DNA from: Parapristionchus giblindavisi
Taxonomy: Eukaryota; Nematoda; Chromadorea; Rhabditida; Diplogasteridae
DNA length: 64,000 nucleotides
Assembly: GCA_943737045.1 (NCBI GenBank)
Contig: CALSFV010000268.1
Span: 310,001 to 374,000, forward strand
Reading direction: 5' to 3'
Position numbers and translations under genes: made by a program. Below the pieces are notes generated by a model, which saw only the letters and a list, made by a program, of their open reading frames with translations, was not told the origin of the DNA and ran no database searches. This document shows positions 1 to 14,042 of this stretch, one piece after another (within the stretch, counting starts at the first letter, position 1; every line of letters starts with the position of its first letter).

Positions 1-3000
1 GCCACAAATATGTAGTTTAGTATGACGAATTCAGTGAACACACTTTCAGAGAGCGCACGCAACTCTGAAACAGCCACACTGGAAATTTTGGCCTTTTTTT
101 TTCTATTTTCACGACAAAAAAAATCAATTTAAAAGGCGATCAGAGAAATTTTAAAGTATAAATTCAGTATTCGGAGTACGCTAGACGGGTTAGGTGGCGT
201 TGGTCGCCGTCGCGGCGGTAGGGGAGGTGTGTATGTGTCTTTTGTGTATGTGAGTGAAGAGCGATTCCCCTTCTCCTCCTCCTCTTCTCTCTCTCTCTAT
301 ATATATCCATCTCTCACTATAACCATATCTCTCATTTACAATAAAAATATTTATGAAAATATTGAGCTGTATCAAATAGTTGAGCATGTCCAGTCTCACC
401 AGCAACCACAGTCACGAAAAAGTGAGAATCGGCCACAGGTATGGCCATTTCCCGCTCGAATTAGCTCCTGAAAATTCGCAATTTTACCTGAACAACATAG
501 CGGACGTTGCGAGGCGTCGAAAGCGCGCTTCCGCAGCTCGAACGGATAAGTTTGAAGCAAATTGTGGTGATTTAAGTGCGAATTGTAACGATTGCCGCGT
601 TATCTGTCGATTTCGCGTTACAGATGAGCGGTTGTGACTTTATATGAGTTCAGCGTGTCTTGAGCTAATTATCAGGTGTCAAATTAAATTGTTAACGTTC
701 GAATAAAGATACACCGATTCGCTCTGGTAGTACAGAGACGCAATGGATAGAGTACGCGTCCCTCTCGCTCCCCCTTCCCTCTCCCTCTCCCCATACATAG
801 ATAGTCTAGACCGTAACTTGCTTGAGCCTGGATCAAATTGCAAACTTTTTTCAGCCACAAATATGTAGTTTAGTATGACGAATTCAGTGAACACACTTTC
901 AGAGAGCGCACGCAACTCTGAAACAGCCACACTGGAAATTTTGGCCTTTTTTTCTATTTTCACGACAAAAAATCAATTTAAAAGGCGATCAGAGAAATTT
1001 TAAAGTATAAATTCAGTATTCGGAGTACGCTAGACGGGTTAGGTGGCGTTGGTCGCCGTCGCGGCGGTAGGGGAGGTGTGTATGTGTCTTTTGTGTATGT
1101 GAGTGAAGAGCGATTCCCCTTCTCCTCCTCCTCTTCTCTCTCTCTCTATATATATCCATCTCTCACTATAACCATATCTCTCATTTACAATAAAAATATT
1201 TATGAAAATATTGAGCTGTATCAAATAGTTGAGCATGTCCAGTCTCACCAGCAACCACAGTCACGAAAAAGTGAGAATCGGCCACAGGTATGGCCATTTC
1301 CCGCTCGAATTAGCTCCTGAAAATTCGCAATTTTACCTGAACAACATAGCGGACGTTGCGAGGCGTCGAAAGCGCGCTTCCGCAGCTCGAACGGATAAGT
1401 TTGAAGCAAATTGTGGTGATTTAAGTGCGAATTGTAACGATTGCCGCGTTATCTGTCGATTTCGCGTTACAGATGAGCGGTTGTGACTTTATATGAGTTC
1501 AGCGTGTCTTGAGCTAATTATCAGGTGTCAAATTAAATTGTTAACGTTCGAATAAAGATACACCGATTCGCTCTGGTAGTACAGAGACGCAATGGATAGA
1601 GTACGCGTCCCTCTCGCTCCCCCTTCCCTCTCCCTCTCCCCATACATAGATAGTCTAGACCGTAACTTGCTTGAGCCTGGATCAAATTGCAAACTTTTTT
1701 CAGCCACAAATATGTAATTTGGTATGACGAATTCAGTGAACACACTTTTAGAGAGCGCACGCAACTCTGAAACAGCCACACTGGCAATTTTGGCCTATTT
1801 TTTCTATTTTCACGACAAAAAAATCAATTTAAAATGCGATCAGAGAAATTTTAAAATATAAATTAAGTATTCGGAGTACGCTAGACGGGTTAGGTGGCGT
1901 TGGTCGCCGTCGCGGCGGTAGGGGAGGTGTGTATGTGTCTTTTGTGTATGTGAGTGAAGAGCGATTCCCCTTCTCCTCCTCCTCTTCTCTCTCTCTATAT
2001 ATATATCCATCTCTCACTATAACCATATCTCTCATTTACAATAAAAATATTTATGAAAATATTGAGCTGTATCAAATAGTTGAGCATGTCCAGTCTCACC
2101 AGCAACCACAGTCACGAAAAAGTGAGAATCGGCCACAGGTATGGCCATTTCCCGCTCGAATTAGCTCCTGAAAATTCGCAATTTTACCTGAACAACATAG
2201 CGGACGTTGCGAGGCGTCGAAAGCGCGCTTCCGCAGCTCGAACGGATAAGTTTGAAGCAAATTGTGGTGATTTAAGTGCGAATTGTAACGATTGCCGCGT
2301 TATCTGTCGATTTCGCGTTACAGATGAGCGGTTGTGACTTTATATGAGTTCAGCGTGTCTTGAGCTAATTATCAGGTGTCAAATTAAATTGTTAACGTTC
2401 GAATAATGATACACCGATTCGCTCTGGTAGTACAGAGACGCAATGGATAGAGTACGCGTCCCTCTCGCTCCCCCTTCCCTCTCCCTCTCCCCATACATAG
2501 ATAGTCTAGACCGTAACTTGCTTGAGCCTGGATCAAATTGCAAACTTTTTTCAGCCACAAATATGTAATTTGGTATGACGAATTCAGTGAACACACTTTT
2601 AGAGAGCGCACGCAACTCTGAAACAGCCACACTGGCAATTTTGGCCTATTTTTTCTATTTTCACGACAAAAAAATCAATTTAAAAGGCGATCAGAGAAAT
2701 TTTAAAGTATAAATTCAGTATTCGGAGTACGCTAGACGGGTTAGGTGGCGTTGGTCGCCGTCGCGGCGGTAGGGGAGGTGTGTATGTGTCTTTTGTGTAT
2801 GTGAGTGAAGAGCGATTCCCCTTCTCCTCCTCCTCTTCTCTCTCTCTCTATATATATCCATCTCTCACTATAACCATATCTCTCATTTACAATAAAAATA
2901 TTTATGAAAATATTGAGCTGTATCAAATAGTTGAGCATGTCCAGTCTCACCAGCAACCACAGTCACTAAAAAGTGAGAATCGGCCACAGGTATGGCCATT

Positions 3001-6000
3001 TCCCGCTCGAATTAGCTCCTGAAAATTCGCAATTTTACCTGAACAACATAGCGGACGTTGCGAGGCGTCGAAAGCGCGCTTCCGCAGCTCGAACGGATAA
3101 GTTTGAAGCAAATTGTGGTGATTTAAGTGCGAATTGTAACGATTGCCGCGTTATCTGTCGATTTCGCGTTACAGATGAGCGGTTGTGACTTTATATGAGT
3201 TCAGCGTGTCTTGAGCTAATTATCAGGTGTCAAATTAAATTGTTAACGTTCGAATAATGATACACCGATTCGCTCTGGTAGTACAGAGACGCAATGGATA
3301 GAGTACGCGTCCCTCTCGCTCCCCCTTCCCTCTCCCTCTCCCCATACATAGATAGTCTAGACAGTAACTTGCTTGAGCCTGGATCAAATTGCAAACTTTT
3401 TTCAGCCACAAATATGTAATTTGGTATGACGAATTCAGTGAACACACTTTTAGAGAGCGCACGCAACTCTGAAACAGCCACACTGGCAATTTTGGCCTAT
3501 TTTTTCTATTTTCACGACAAAAAAATCAATTTAAAATGCGATCAGAGAAATTTTAAAATATAAATTAAGTATTCGGAGTACGCTAGACGGGTTAGGTGGC
3601 GTTGGTCGCCGTCGCGGCGGTAGGGGAGGTGTGTATGTGTCTTTTGTGTATGTGAGTGAAGAGCGATTCCCCTTCTCCTCCTCCTCTTCTCTCTCTCTAT
3701 ATATATATCCATCTCTCACTATAACCATATCTCTCATTTACAATAAAAATATTTATGAAAATATTGAGCTGTATCAAATAGTTGAGCATGTCCAGTCTCA
3801 CCAGCAACCACAGTCACGAAAAAGTGAGAATCGGCCACAGGTATGGCCATTTCCCGCTCGAATTAGCTCCTGAAAATTCGCAATTTTACCTGAACAACAT
3901 AGCGGACGTTGCGAGGCGTCGAAAGCGCGCTTCCGCAGCTCGAACGGATAAGTTTGAAGCAAATTGTGGTGATTTAAGTGCGAATTGTAACGATTGCCGC
4001 GTTATCTGTCGATTTCGCGTTACAGATGAGCGGTTGTGACTTTATATGAGTTCAGCGTGTCTTGAGCTAATTATCAGGTGTCAAATTAAATTGTTAACGT
4101 TCGAATAATGATACACCGATTCGCTCTGGTAGTACAGAGACGCAATGGATAGAGTACGCGTCCCTCTCGCTCCCCCTTCCCTCTCCCTCTCCCCATACAT
4201 AGATAGTCTAGACCGTAACTTGCTTGAGCCTGGATCAAATTGCAAACTTTTTTCAGCCACAAATATGTAATTTGGTATGACGAATTCAGTGAACACACTT
4301 TTAGAGAGCGCACGCAACTCTGAAACAGCCACACTGGCAATTTTGGCCTATTTTTTCTATTTTCACGACAAAAAAATCAATTTAAAATGCGATCAGAGAA
4401 ATTTTAAAATATAAATTAAGTATTCGGAGTACGCTAGACGGGTTAGGTGGCGTTGGTCGCCGTCGCGGCGGTAGGGGAGGTGTGTATGTGTCTTTTGTGT
4501 ATGTGAGTGAAGAGCGATTCCCCTTCTCCTCCTCCTCTTCTCTCTCTCTATATATATATCCATCTCTCACTATAACCATATCTCTCATTTACAATAAAAA
4601 TATTTATGAAAATATTGAGCTGTATCAAATAGTTGAGCATGTCCAGTCTCACCAGCAACCACAGTCACGAAAAAGTGAGAATCGGCCACAGGTATGGCCA
4701 TTTCCCGCTCGAATTAGCTCCTGAAAATTCGCAATTTTACCTGAACAGCATAGCGGACGTTGCGAGGCGTCGAAAGCGCACTTCCGCAGCTCGAACGGAT
4801 AAGTTTGAAGCAAATTGTGGTGATTTAAGTGCGAATTGTAACGATTGCCGCGTTATCTGTCGATTTCGCGTTACAGATGAGCGGTTGTGACTTTATATGA
4901 GTTCAGCGTGTCTTGAGCTAATTATCAGGTGTCAAATTAAATTGTTAACGTTCGAATAAAGATACACCGATTCGCTCTGGTAGTACAGAGACGCAATGGA
5001 TAGAGTACGCGTCCCTCTCGCTCCCCCTTCCCTCTCCCTCTCCCCATACATAGATAGTCTAGACCGTAACTTGCTCGAGCCTGGATCAAATTGCAAACTT
5101 TTTTCAGCCACAAATATGTAGTTTAGTATGACGAATTCAGTGAACACACTTTCAGAGAGCGCACGCAACTCTGAAACAGCCACACTGGAAATTTTGGCCT
5201 TTTTTTCTATTTTCACGACAAAAAATCAATTTAAAAGGCGATCAGAGAAATTTTAAAGTATAAATTCAGTATTCGGAGTACGCTAGACGGGTTAGGTGGC
5301 GTTGGTCGCCGTCGCGGCGGTAGGGGAGGTGTGTATGTGTCTTTTGTGTATGTGAGTGAAGAGCGATTCCCCTTCTCCTCCTCCTCTTCTCTCTCTATAT
5401 ATATATATCCATCTCTCACTATAACCATATCTCTCATTTACAATAAAAATATTTATGAAAATATTGAGCTGTATCAAATAGTTGAGCATGTCCAGTCTCA
5501 CCAGCAACCACAGTCACGAAAAAGTGAGAATCGGCCACAGGTATGGCCATTTCCCGCTCGAATTAGCTCCTGAAAATTCGCAATTTTACCTGAACAGCAT
5601 AGCGGACGTTGCGAGGCGTCGAAAGCGCACTTCCGCAGCTCGAACGGATAAGTTTGAAGCAAATTGTGGTGATTTAAGTGCGAATTGTAACGATTGCCGC
5701 GTTATCTGTCGATTTCGCGTTACAGATGAGCGGTTGTGACTTTATATGAGTTCAGCGTGTCTTGAGCTAATTATCAGGTGTCAAATTAAATTGTTAACGT
5801 TCGAATAAAGATACACCGATTCGCTCTGGTAGTACAGAGACGCAATGGATAGAGTACGCGTCCCTCTCGCTCCCCCTTCCCTCTCCCTCTCCCCATACAT
5901 AGATAGTCTAGACCGTAACTTGCTTGAGCCTGGATCAAATTGCAAACTTTTTTCAGCCACAAATATGTAGTTTAGTATGACGAATTCAGTGAACACACTT

Positions 6001-9000
6001 TCAGAGAGCGCACGCAACTCTGAAACAGCCACACTGGAAATTTTGGCCTTTTTTTCTATTTTCACGACAAAAAATCAATTTAAAAGGCGATCAGAGAAAT
6101 TTTAAAGTATAAATTCAGTATTCGGAGTACGCTAGACGGGTTAGGTGGCGTTGGTCGCCGTCGCGGCGGTAGGGGAGGTGTGTATGTGTCTTTTGTGTAT
6201 GTGAGTGAAGAGCGATTCCCCTTCTCCTCCTCCTCTTCTCTCTCTATATACATATCCATCTCTCACTATAACCATATCTCTCATTTACAATAAAAATATT
6301 TATGAAAATATTGAGCTGTATCAAATAGTTGAGCATGTCCAGTCTCACCAGCAACCACAGTCACGAAAAAGTGAGAATCGGCCACAGGTATGGCCATTTC
6401 CCGCTCGAATTAGCTCCTGAAAATTCGCAATTTTACCTGAACAACATAGCGGACGTTGCGAGGCGTCGAAAGCGCGCTTCCGCAGCTCGAACGGATAAGT
6501 TTGAAGCAAATTGTGGTGATTTAAGTGCGAATTGTAACGATTGCCGCGTTATCTGTCGATTTCGCGTTACAGATGAGCGGTTGTGACTTTATATGAGTTC
6601 AGCGTGTCTTGAGCTAATTATCAGGTGTCAAATTAAATTGTTAACGTTCGAATAAAGATACACCGATTCGCTCTGGTAGTACAGAGACGCAATGGATAGA
6701 GTACGCGTCCCTCTCGCTCCCCCTTCCCTCTCCCTCTCCCCATACATAGATAGTCTAGACCGTAACTTGCTTGAGCCTGGATCAAATTGCAAACTTTTTT
6801 CAGCCACAAATATGTAGTTTAGTATGACGAATTCAGTGAACACACTTTCAGAGAGCGCACGCAACTCTGAAACAGCCACACTGGAAATTTTGGCCTTTTT
6901 TTCTATTTTCACGACAAAAAATCAATTTAAAAGGCGATCAGAGAAATTTTAAAGTATAAATTCAGTATTCGGAGTACGCTAGACGGGTTAGGTGGCGTTG
7001 GTCGCCGTCGCGGCGGTAGGGGAGGTGTGTATGTGTCTTTTGTGTATGTGAGTGAAGAGCGATTCCCCTTCTCCTCCTCCTCTTCTCTCTCTATATACAT
7101 ATCCATCTCTCACTATAACCATATCTCTCATTTACAATAAAAATATTTATGAAAATATTGAGCTGTATCAAATAGTTGAGCATGTCCAGTCTCACCAGCA
7201 ACCACAGTCACGAAAAAGTGAGAATCGGCCACAGGTATGGCCATTTCCCGCTCGAATTAGCTCCTGAAAATTCGCAATTTTACCTGAACAGCATAGCGGA
7301 CGTTGCGAGGCGTCGAAAGCGCACTTCCGCAGCTCGAACGGATAAGTTTGAAGCAAATTGTGGTGATTTAAGTGCGAATTGTAACGATTGCCGCGTTATC
7401 TGTCGATTTCGCGTTACAGATGAGCGGTTGTGACTTTATATGAGTTCAGCGTGTCTTGAGCTAATTATCAGGTGTCAAATTAAATTGTTAACGTTCGAAT
7501 AAAGATACACCGATTCGCTCTGGTAGTACAGAGACGCAATGGATAGAGTACGCGTCCCTCTCGCTCCCCCTTCCCTCTCCCTCTCCCCATACATAGATAG
7601 TCTAGACCGTAACTTGCTTGAGCCTGGATCAAATTGCAAACTTTTTTCAGCCACAAATATGTAGTTTAGTATGACGAATTCAGTGAACACACTTTCAGAG
7701 AGCGCACGCAACTCTGAAACAGCCACACTGGAAATTTTGGCCTTTTTTTTCTATTTTCACGACAAAAAATCAATTTAAAAGGCGATCAGAGAAATTTTAA
7801 AGTATAAATTCAGTATTCGGAGTACGCTAGACGGGTTAGGTGGCGTTGGTCGCCGTCGCGGCGGTAGGGGAGGTGTGTATGTGTCTTTTGTGTATGTGAG
7901 TGAAGAGCGATTCCCCTTCTCCTCCTCCTCTTCTCTCTCTATATACATATCCATCTCTCACTATAACCATATCTCTCATTTACAATAAAAATATTTATGA
8001 AAATATTGAGCTGTATCAAATAGTTGAGCATGTCCAGTCTCACCAGCAACCACAGTCACGAAAAAGTGAGAATCGGCCACAGGTATGGCCATTTCCCGCT
8101 CGAATTAGCTCCTGAAAATTCGCAATTTTACCTGAACAACATAGCGGACGTTGCGAGGCGTCGAAAGCGCGCTTCCGCAGCTCGAACGGATAAGTTTGAA
8201 GCAAATTGTGGTGATTTAAGTGCGAATTGTAACGATTGCCGCGTTATCTGTCGATTTCGCGTTACAGATGAGCGGTTGTGACTTTATATGAGTTCAGCGT
8301 GTCTTGAGCTAATTATCAGGTGTCAAATTAAATTGTTAACGTTCGAATAAAGATACACCGATTCGCTCTGGTAGTACAGAGACGCAATGGATAGAGTACG
8401 CGTCCCTCTCGCTCCCCCTTCCCTCTCCCTCTCCCCATACATAGATAGTCTAGACCGTAACTTGCTTGAGCCTGGATCAAATTGCAAACTTTTTTCAGCC
8501 ACAAATATGTAGTTTAGTATGACGAATTCAGTGAACACACTTTCAGAGAGCGCACGCAACTCTGAAACAGCCACACTGGAAATTTTGGCCTTTTTTTCTA
8601 TTTTCACGACAAAAAATCAATTTAAAAGGCGATCAGAGAAATTTTAAAGTATAAATTCAGTATTCGGAGTACGCTAGACGGGTTAGGTGGCGTTGGTCGC
8701 CGTCGCGGCGGTAGGGGAGGTGTGTATGTGTCTTTTGTGTATGTGAGTGAAGAGCGATTCCCCTTCTCCTCCTCCTCTTCTCTCTCTCTATATATATATC
8801 CATCTCTCACTATAACCATATCTCTCATTTACAATAAAAATATTTATGAAAATATTGAGCTGTATCAAATAGTTGAGCATGTCCAGTCTCACCAGCAACC
8901 ACAGTCACGAAAAAGTGAGAATCGGCCACAGGTATGGCCATTTCCCGCTCGAATTAGCTCCTGAAAATTCGCAATTTTACCTGAACAGCATAGCGGACGT

Positions 9001-12000
9001 TGCGAGGCGTCGAAAGCGCACTTCCGCAGCTCGAACGGATAAGTTTGAAGCAAATTGTGGTGATTTAAGTGCGAATTGTAACGATTGCCGCGTTATCTGT
9101 CGATTTCGCGTTACAGATGAGCGGTTGTGACTTTATATGAGTTCAGCGTGTCTTGAGCTAATTATCAGGTGTCAAATTAAATTGTTAACGTTCGAATAAA
9201 GATACACCGATTCGCTCTGGTAGTACAGAGACGCAATGGATAGAGTACGCGTCCCTCTCGCTCCCCCTTCCCTCTCCCTCTCCCCATACATAGATAGTCT
9301 AGACCGTAACTTGCTTGAGCCTGGATCAAATTGCAAACTTTTTTCAGCCACAAATATGTAGTTTAGTATGACGAATTCAGTGAACACACTTTCAGAGAGC
9401 GCACGCAACTCTGAAACAGCCACACTGGAAATTTTGGCCTTTTTTTCTATTTTCACGACAAAAAATCAATTTAAAAGGCGATCAGAGAAATTTTAAAGTA
9501 TAAATTCAGTATTCGGAGTACGCTAGACGGGTTAGGTGGCGTTGGTCGCCGTCGCGGCGGTAGGGGAGGTGTGTATGTGTCTTTTGTGTATGTGAGTGAA
9601 GAGCGATTCCCCTTCTCCTCCTCCTCTTCTCTCTCTATATACATATCCATCTCTCACTATAACCATATCTCTCATTTACAATAAAAATATTTATGAAAAT
9701 ATTGAGCTGTATCAAATAGTTGAGCATGTCCAGTCTCACCAGCAACCACAGTCACGAAAAAGTGAGAATCGGCCACAGGTATGGCCATTTCCCGCTCGAA
9801 TTAGCTCCTGAAAATTCGCAATTTTACCTGAACAACATAGCGGACGTTGCGAGGCGTCGAAAGCGCGCTTCCGCAGCTCGAACGGATAAGTTTGAAGCAA
9901 ATTGTGGTGATTTAAGTGCGAATTGTAACGATTGCCGCGTTATCTGTCGATTTCGCGTTACAGATGAGCGGTTGTGACTTTATATGAGTTCAGCGTGTCT
10001 TGAGCTAATTATCAGGTGTCAAATTAAATTGTTAACGTTCGAATAAAGATACACCGATTCGCTCTGGTAGTACAGAGACGCAATGGATAGAGTACGCGTC
10101 CCTCTCGCTCCCCCTTCCCTCTCCCTCTCCCCATACATAGATAGTCTAGACCGTAACTTGCTTGAGCCTGGATCAAATTGCAAACTTTTTTCAGCCACAA
10201 ATATGTAGTTTAGTATGACGAATTCAGTGAACACACTTTCAGAGAGCGCACGCAACTCTGAAACAGCCACACTGGAAATTTTGGCCTTTTTTTCTATTTT
10301 CACGACAAAAAATCAATTTAAAAGGCGATCAGAGAAATTTTAAAGTATAAATTCAGTATTCGGAGTACGCTAGACGGGTTAGGTGGCGTTGGTCGCCGTC
10401 GCGGCGGTAGGGGAGGTGTGTATGTGTCTTTTGTGTATGTGAGTGAAGAGCGATTCCCCTTCTCCTCCTCCTCTTCTCTCTCTCTATATATATATCCATC
10501 TCTCACTATAACCATATCTCTCATTTACAATAAAAATATTTATGAAAATATTGAGCTGTATCAAATAGTTGAGCATGTCCAGTCTCACCAGCAACCACAG
10601 TCACGAAAAAGTGAGAATCGGCCACAGGTATGGCCATTTCCCGCTCGAATTAGCTCCTGAAAATTCGCAATTTTACCTGAACAACATAGCGGACGTTGCG
10701 AGGCGTCGAAAGCGCGCTTCCGCAGCTCGAACGGATAAGTTTGAAGCAAATTGTGGTGATTTAAGTGCGAATTGTAACGATTGCCGCGTTATCTGTCGAT
10801 TTCGCGTTACAGATGAGCGGTTGTGACTTTATATGAGTTCAGCGTGTCTTGAGCTAATTATCAGGTGTCAAATTAAATTGTTAACGTTCGAATAAAGATA
10901 CACCGATTCGCTCTGGTAGTACAGAGACGCAATGGATAGAGTACGCGTCCCTCTCGCTCCCCCTTCCCTCTCCCTCTCCCCATACATAGATAGTCTAGAC
11001 CGTAACTTGCTTGAGCCTGGATCAAATTGCAAACTTTTTTCAGCCACAAATATGTAGTTTAGTATGACGAATTCAGTGAACACACTTTCAGAGAGCGCAC
11101 GCAACTCTGAAACAGCCACACTGGAAATTTTGGCCTTTTTTTCTATTTTCACGACAAAAAATCAATTTAAAAGGCGATCAGAGAAATTTTAAAGTATAAA
11201 TTCAGTATTCGGAGTACGCTAGACGGGTTAGGTGGCGTTGGTCGCCGTCGCGGCGGTAGGGGAGGTGTGTATGTGTCTTTTGTGTATGTGAGTGAAGAGC
11301 GATTCCCCTTCTCCTCCTCCTCTTCTCTCTCTCTATATATATATCCATCTCTCACTATAACCATATCTCTCATTTACAATAAAAATATTTATGAAAATAT
11401 TGAGCTGTATCAAATAGTTGAGCATGTCCAGTCTCACCAGCAACCACAGTCACGAAAAAGTGAGAATCGGCCACAGGTATGGCCATTTCCCGCTCGAATT
11501 AGCTCCTGAAAATTCGCAATTTTACCTGAACAGCATAGCGGACGTTGCGAGGCGTCGAAAGCGCACTTCCGCAGCTCGAACGGATAAGTTTGAAGCAAAT
11601 TGTGGTGATTTAAGTGCGAATTGTAACGATTGCCGCGTTATCTGTCGATTTCGCGTTACAGATGAGCGGTTGTGACTTTATATGAGTTCAGCGTGTCTTG
11701 AGCTAATTATCAGGTGTCAAATTAAATTGTTAACGTTCGAATAATGATACACCGATTCGCTCTGGTAGTACAGAGACGCAATGGATAGAGTACGCGTCCC
11801 TCTCGCTCCCCCTTCCCTCTCCCTCTCCCCATACATAGATAGTCTAGACCGTAACTTGCTTGAGCCTGGATCAAATTGCAAACTTTTTTCAGCCACAAAT
11901 ATGTAATTTGGTATGACGAATTCAGTGAACACACTTTTAGAGAGCGCACGCAACTCTGAAACAGCCACACTGGAAATTTTGGCCTTTTTTTCTATTTTCA

Positions 12001-13814
12001 CGACAAAAAATCAATTTAAAAGGCGATCAGAGAAATTTTAAAGTATAAATTCAGTATTCGGAGTACGCTAGACGGGTTAGGTGGCGTTGGTCGCCGTCGC
12101 GGCGGTAGGGGAGGTGTGTATGTGTCTTTTGTGTATGTGAGTGAAGAGCGATTCCCCTTCTCCTCCTCCTCTTCTCTCTCTATATACATATCCATCTCTC
12201 ACTATAACCATATCTCTCATTTACAATAAAAATATTTATGAAAATATTGAGCTGTATCAAATAGTTGAGCATGTCCAGTCTCACCAGCAACCACAGTCAC
12301 GAAAAAGTGAGAATCGGCCACAGGTATGGCCATTTCCCGCTCGAATTAGCTCCTGAAAATTCGCAATTTTACCTGAACAGCATAGCGGACGTTGCGAGGC
12401 GTCGAAAGCGCACTTCCGCAGCTCGAACGGATAAGTTTGAAGCAAATTGTGGTGATTTAAGTGCGAATTGTAACGATTGCCGCGTTATCTGTCGATTTCG
12501 CGTTACAGATGAGCGGTTGTGACTTTATATGAGTTCAGCGTGTCTTGAGCTAATTATCAGGTGTCAAATTAAATTGTTAACGTTCGAATAAAGATACACC
12601 GATTCGCTCTGGTAGTACAGAGACGCAATGGATAGAGTACGCGTCCCTCTCGCTCCCCCTTCCCTCTCCCTCTCCCCATACATAGATAGTCTAGACCGTA
12701 ACTTGCTCGAGCCTGGATCAAATTGCAAACTTTTTTCAGCCACAAATATGTAGTTTAGTATGACGAATTCAGTGAACACACTTTCAGAGAGCGCACGCAA
12801 CTCTGAAACAGCCACACTGGAAATTTTGGCCTTTTTTTCTATTTTCACGACAAAAAATCAATTTAAAATGCGATCAGAGAAATTTTAAAGTATAAATTAA
12901 GTATTCGGAGTACGCTAGACGGGTTAGGTGGCGTTGGTCGCCGTCGCGGCGGTAGGGGAGGTGTGTATGTGTCTTTTGTGTATGTGAGTGAAGAGCGATT
13001 CCCCTTCTCCTCCTCCTCTTCTCTCTCTCTATATATATATCCATCTCTCACTATAACCATATCTCTCATTTACAATAAAAATATTTATGAAAATATTGAG
13101 CTGTATCAAATAGTTGAGCATGTCCAGTCTCACCAGCAACCACAGTCACGAAAAAGTGAGAATCGGCCACAGGTATGGCCATTTCCCGCTCGAATTAGCT
13201 CCTGAAAATTCGCAATTTTACCTGAACAGCATAGCGGACGTTGCGAGGCGTCGAAAGCGCACTTCCGCAGCTCGAACGGATAAGTTTGAAGCAAATTGTG
13301 GTGATTTAAGTGCGAATTGTAACGATTGCCGCGTTATCTGTCGATTTCGCGTTACAGATGAGCGGTTGTGACTTTATATGAGTTCAGCGTGTCTTGAGCT
13401 AATTATCAGGTGTCAAATTAAATTGTTAACGTTCGAATAAAGATACACCGATTCGCTCTGGTAGTACAGAGACGCAATGGATAGAGTACGCGTCCCTCTC
13501 GCTCCCCCTTCCCTCTCCCTCTCCCCATACATAGATAGTCTAGACCGTAACTTGCTTGAGCCTGGATCAAATTGCAAACTTTTTTCAGCCACAAATATGT
13601 AGTTTAGTATGACGAATTCAGTGAACACACTTTCAGAGAGCGCACGCAACTCTGAAACAGCCACACTGGAAATTTTGGCCTTTTTTTCTATTTTCACGAC
13701 AAAAAATCAATTTAAAAGGCGATCAGAGAAATTTTAAAGTATAAATTCAGTATTCGGAGTACGCTAGACGGGTTAGGTGGCGTTGGTCGCCGTCGCGGCG
13801 GTAGGGGAGGTGTG
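1..13814. repeat. Satellite array 1 (about 850-bp monomer, about 16 copies)
   Basis: Head-to-tail copies of one monomer. The landmark ctagacgggttaggtggcg recurs at 181, 1030, 1881, 2732, 3583, 4434 and so on, giving spacings of 849 or 851 bp. Two monomer types are mixed. Type A has ATGTAGTTTAG, CTTTCAGAG and GGCCTTTTTTTC. Type B, in about 1700-4380, has ATGTAATTTGG, CTTTTAGAG and GGCCTATTTTTTC, and some B copies carry AATGATACACC. The unit around 11720-12000 is an A/B hybrid. All copies here read ATCTCTCATTT, unlike most of array 2. The array starts before base 1 and is interrupted at the TA at 13815-13816 by the palindromic element. I see no gene in it. Confidence 0.98.
181..1029. repeat. 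Reference satellite monomer, type A (849 bp), internal anatomy
   Basis: One monomer described in detail. It holds a CTC/TC/TA microsatellite tract at 271-307, whose length and TC:TA ratio vary between copies. Small open frames at 229-471, 380-637 and 679-963 recur in most copies without recognisable homology. A pyrimidine-rich tract lies at 760-792 and an AATAAA at about 704. A small inverted repeat TTTCAGAG/CTCTGAAA (897-904 and 916-923) precedes AATTTTGG (937-944) and a T run (947-953). There is no telomeric repeat, no convincing RNA gene and no CTGANGA hammerhead motif on either strand of the monomer. Confidence 0.85.
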
Positions 13815-13816
13815 TA
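13815..13816. other. TA target-site duplication, left copy (partner at 23780-23781)
   Basis: Removing 13817-23781 restores the satellite sequence GGTGTGTATGTGTC found in every neighbouring monomer, so the insertion site and the 2-bp duplication are fixed exactly. Confidence 0.95.
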
Positions 13817-14042
13817 CAGTACAGCCCGATCTCCTTTTGTACACGAGTAACACTGCGGCGCGCAGAGGCGCTCATTTGCGCTCATCATTTATTTCTGCGG
13901 GTACTGAATACTTTTCGATTCTCAAAGTCTTAATCATGAGTTTCCGTTATGAAAAGTTGTTTTAATGACTAAAGAAACTGAAACAAAATTTCTATTAATG
14001 AGAAAAAACAATTAAAAGGCAAATCACACTGGTCCGAAAATG
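13817..14042 (+). repeat. Family-defining terminal domain of the giant element, left end
   Basis: These 226 bp, repeated in inverse orientation at the right end (about 23555-23779), align with both arms of the short element at 20625-21168, by eye at roughly 85% identity. Shared blocks include the CAGTACAGCCCG tip, CAAAGTCTTAATCATGAGTTT, and the ATCACACTGGTCCGAAAATG block where the similarity stops. This shows that the 10-kb and 0.5-kb elements belong to one family defined by its ends, with unrelated interiors. Confidence 0.85.

Noticed and set aside
380..637. 85-residue frame present in most satellite monomers, and sister frames of 80 and 94 residues
   Set aside because: The differences between copies are almost all amino-acid changing (N/S, A/T, H/D, I/N, S/C, N/K), and some copies have stops (TAGCTGAAC at about 27430 and 28280) or a 2-bp deletion. 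No homology is recognised, so they are open by shared descent and not by selection.
181..1029. Hammerhead ribozyme in the satellite monomer
   Set aside because: I checked both strands for CTGANGA; only CTGAAAA, CTGATAA, CTGATCG and similar occur, so the core is missing.
1..13814. CRISPR-like interpretation of the regular repeats
   Set aside because: Whole 850-bp monomers repeat without unique spacers, and the window is clearly eukaryotic.
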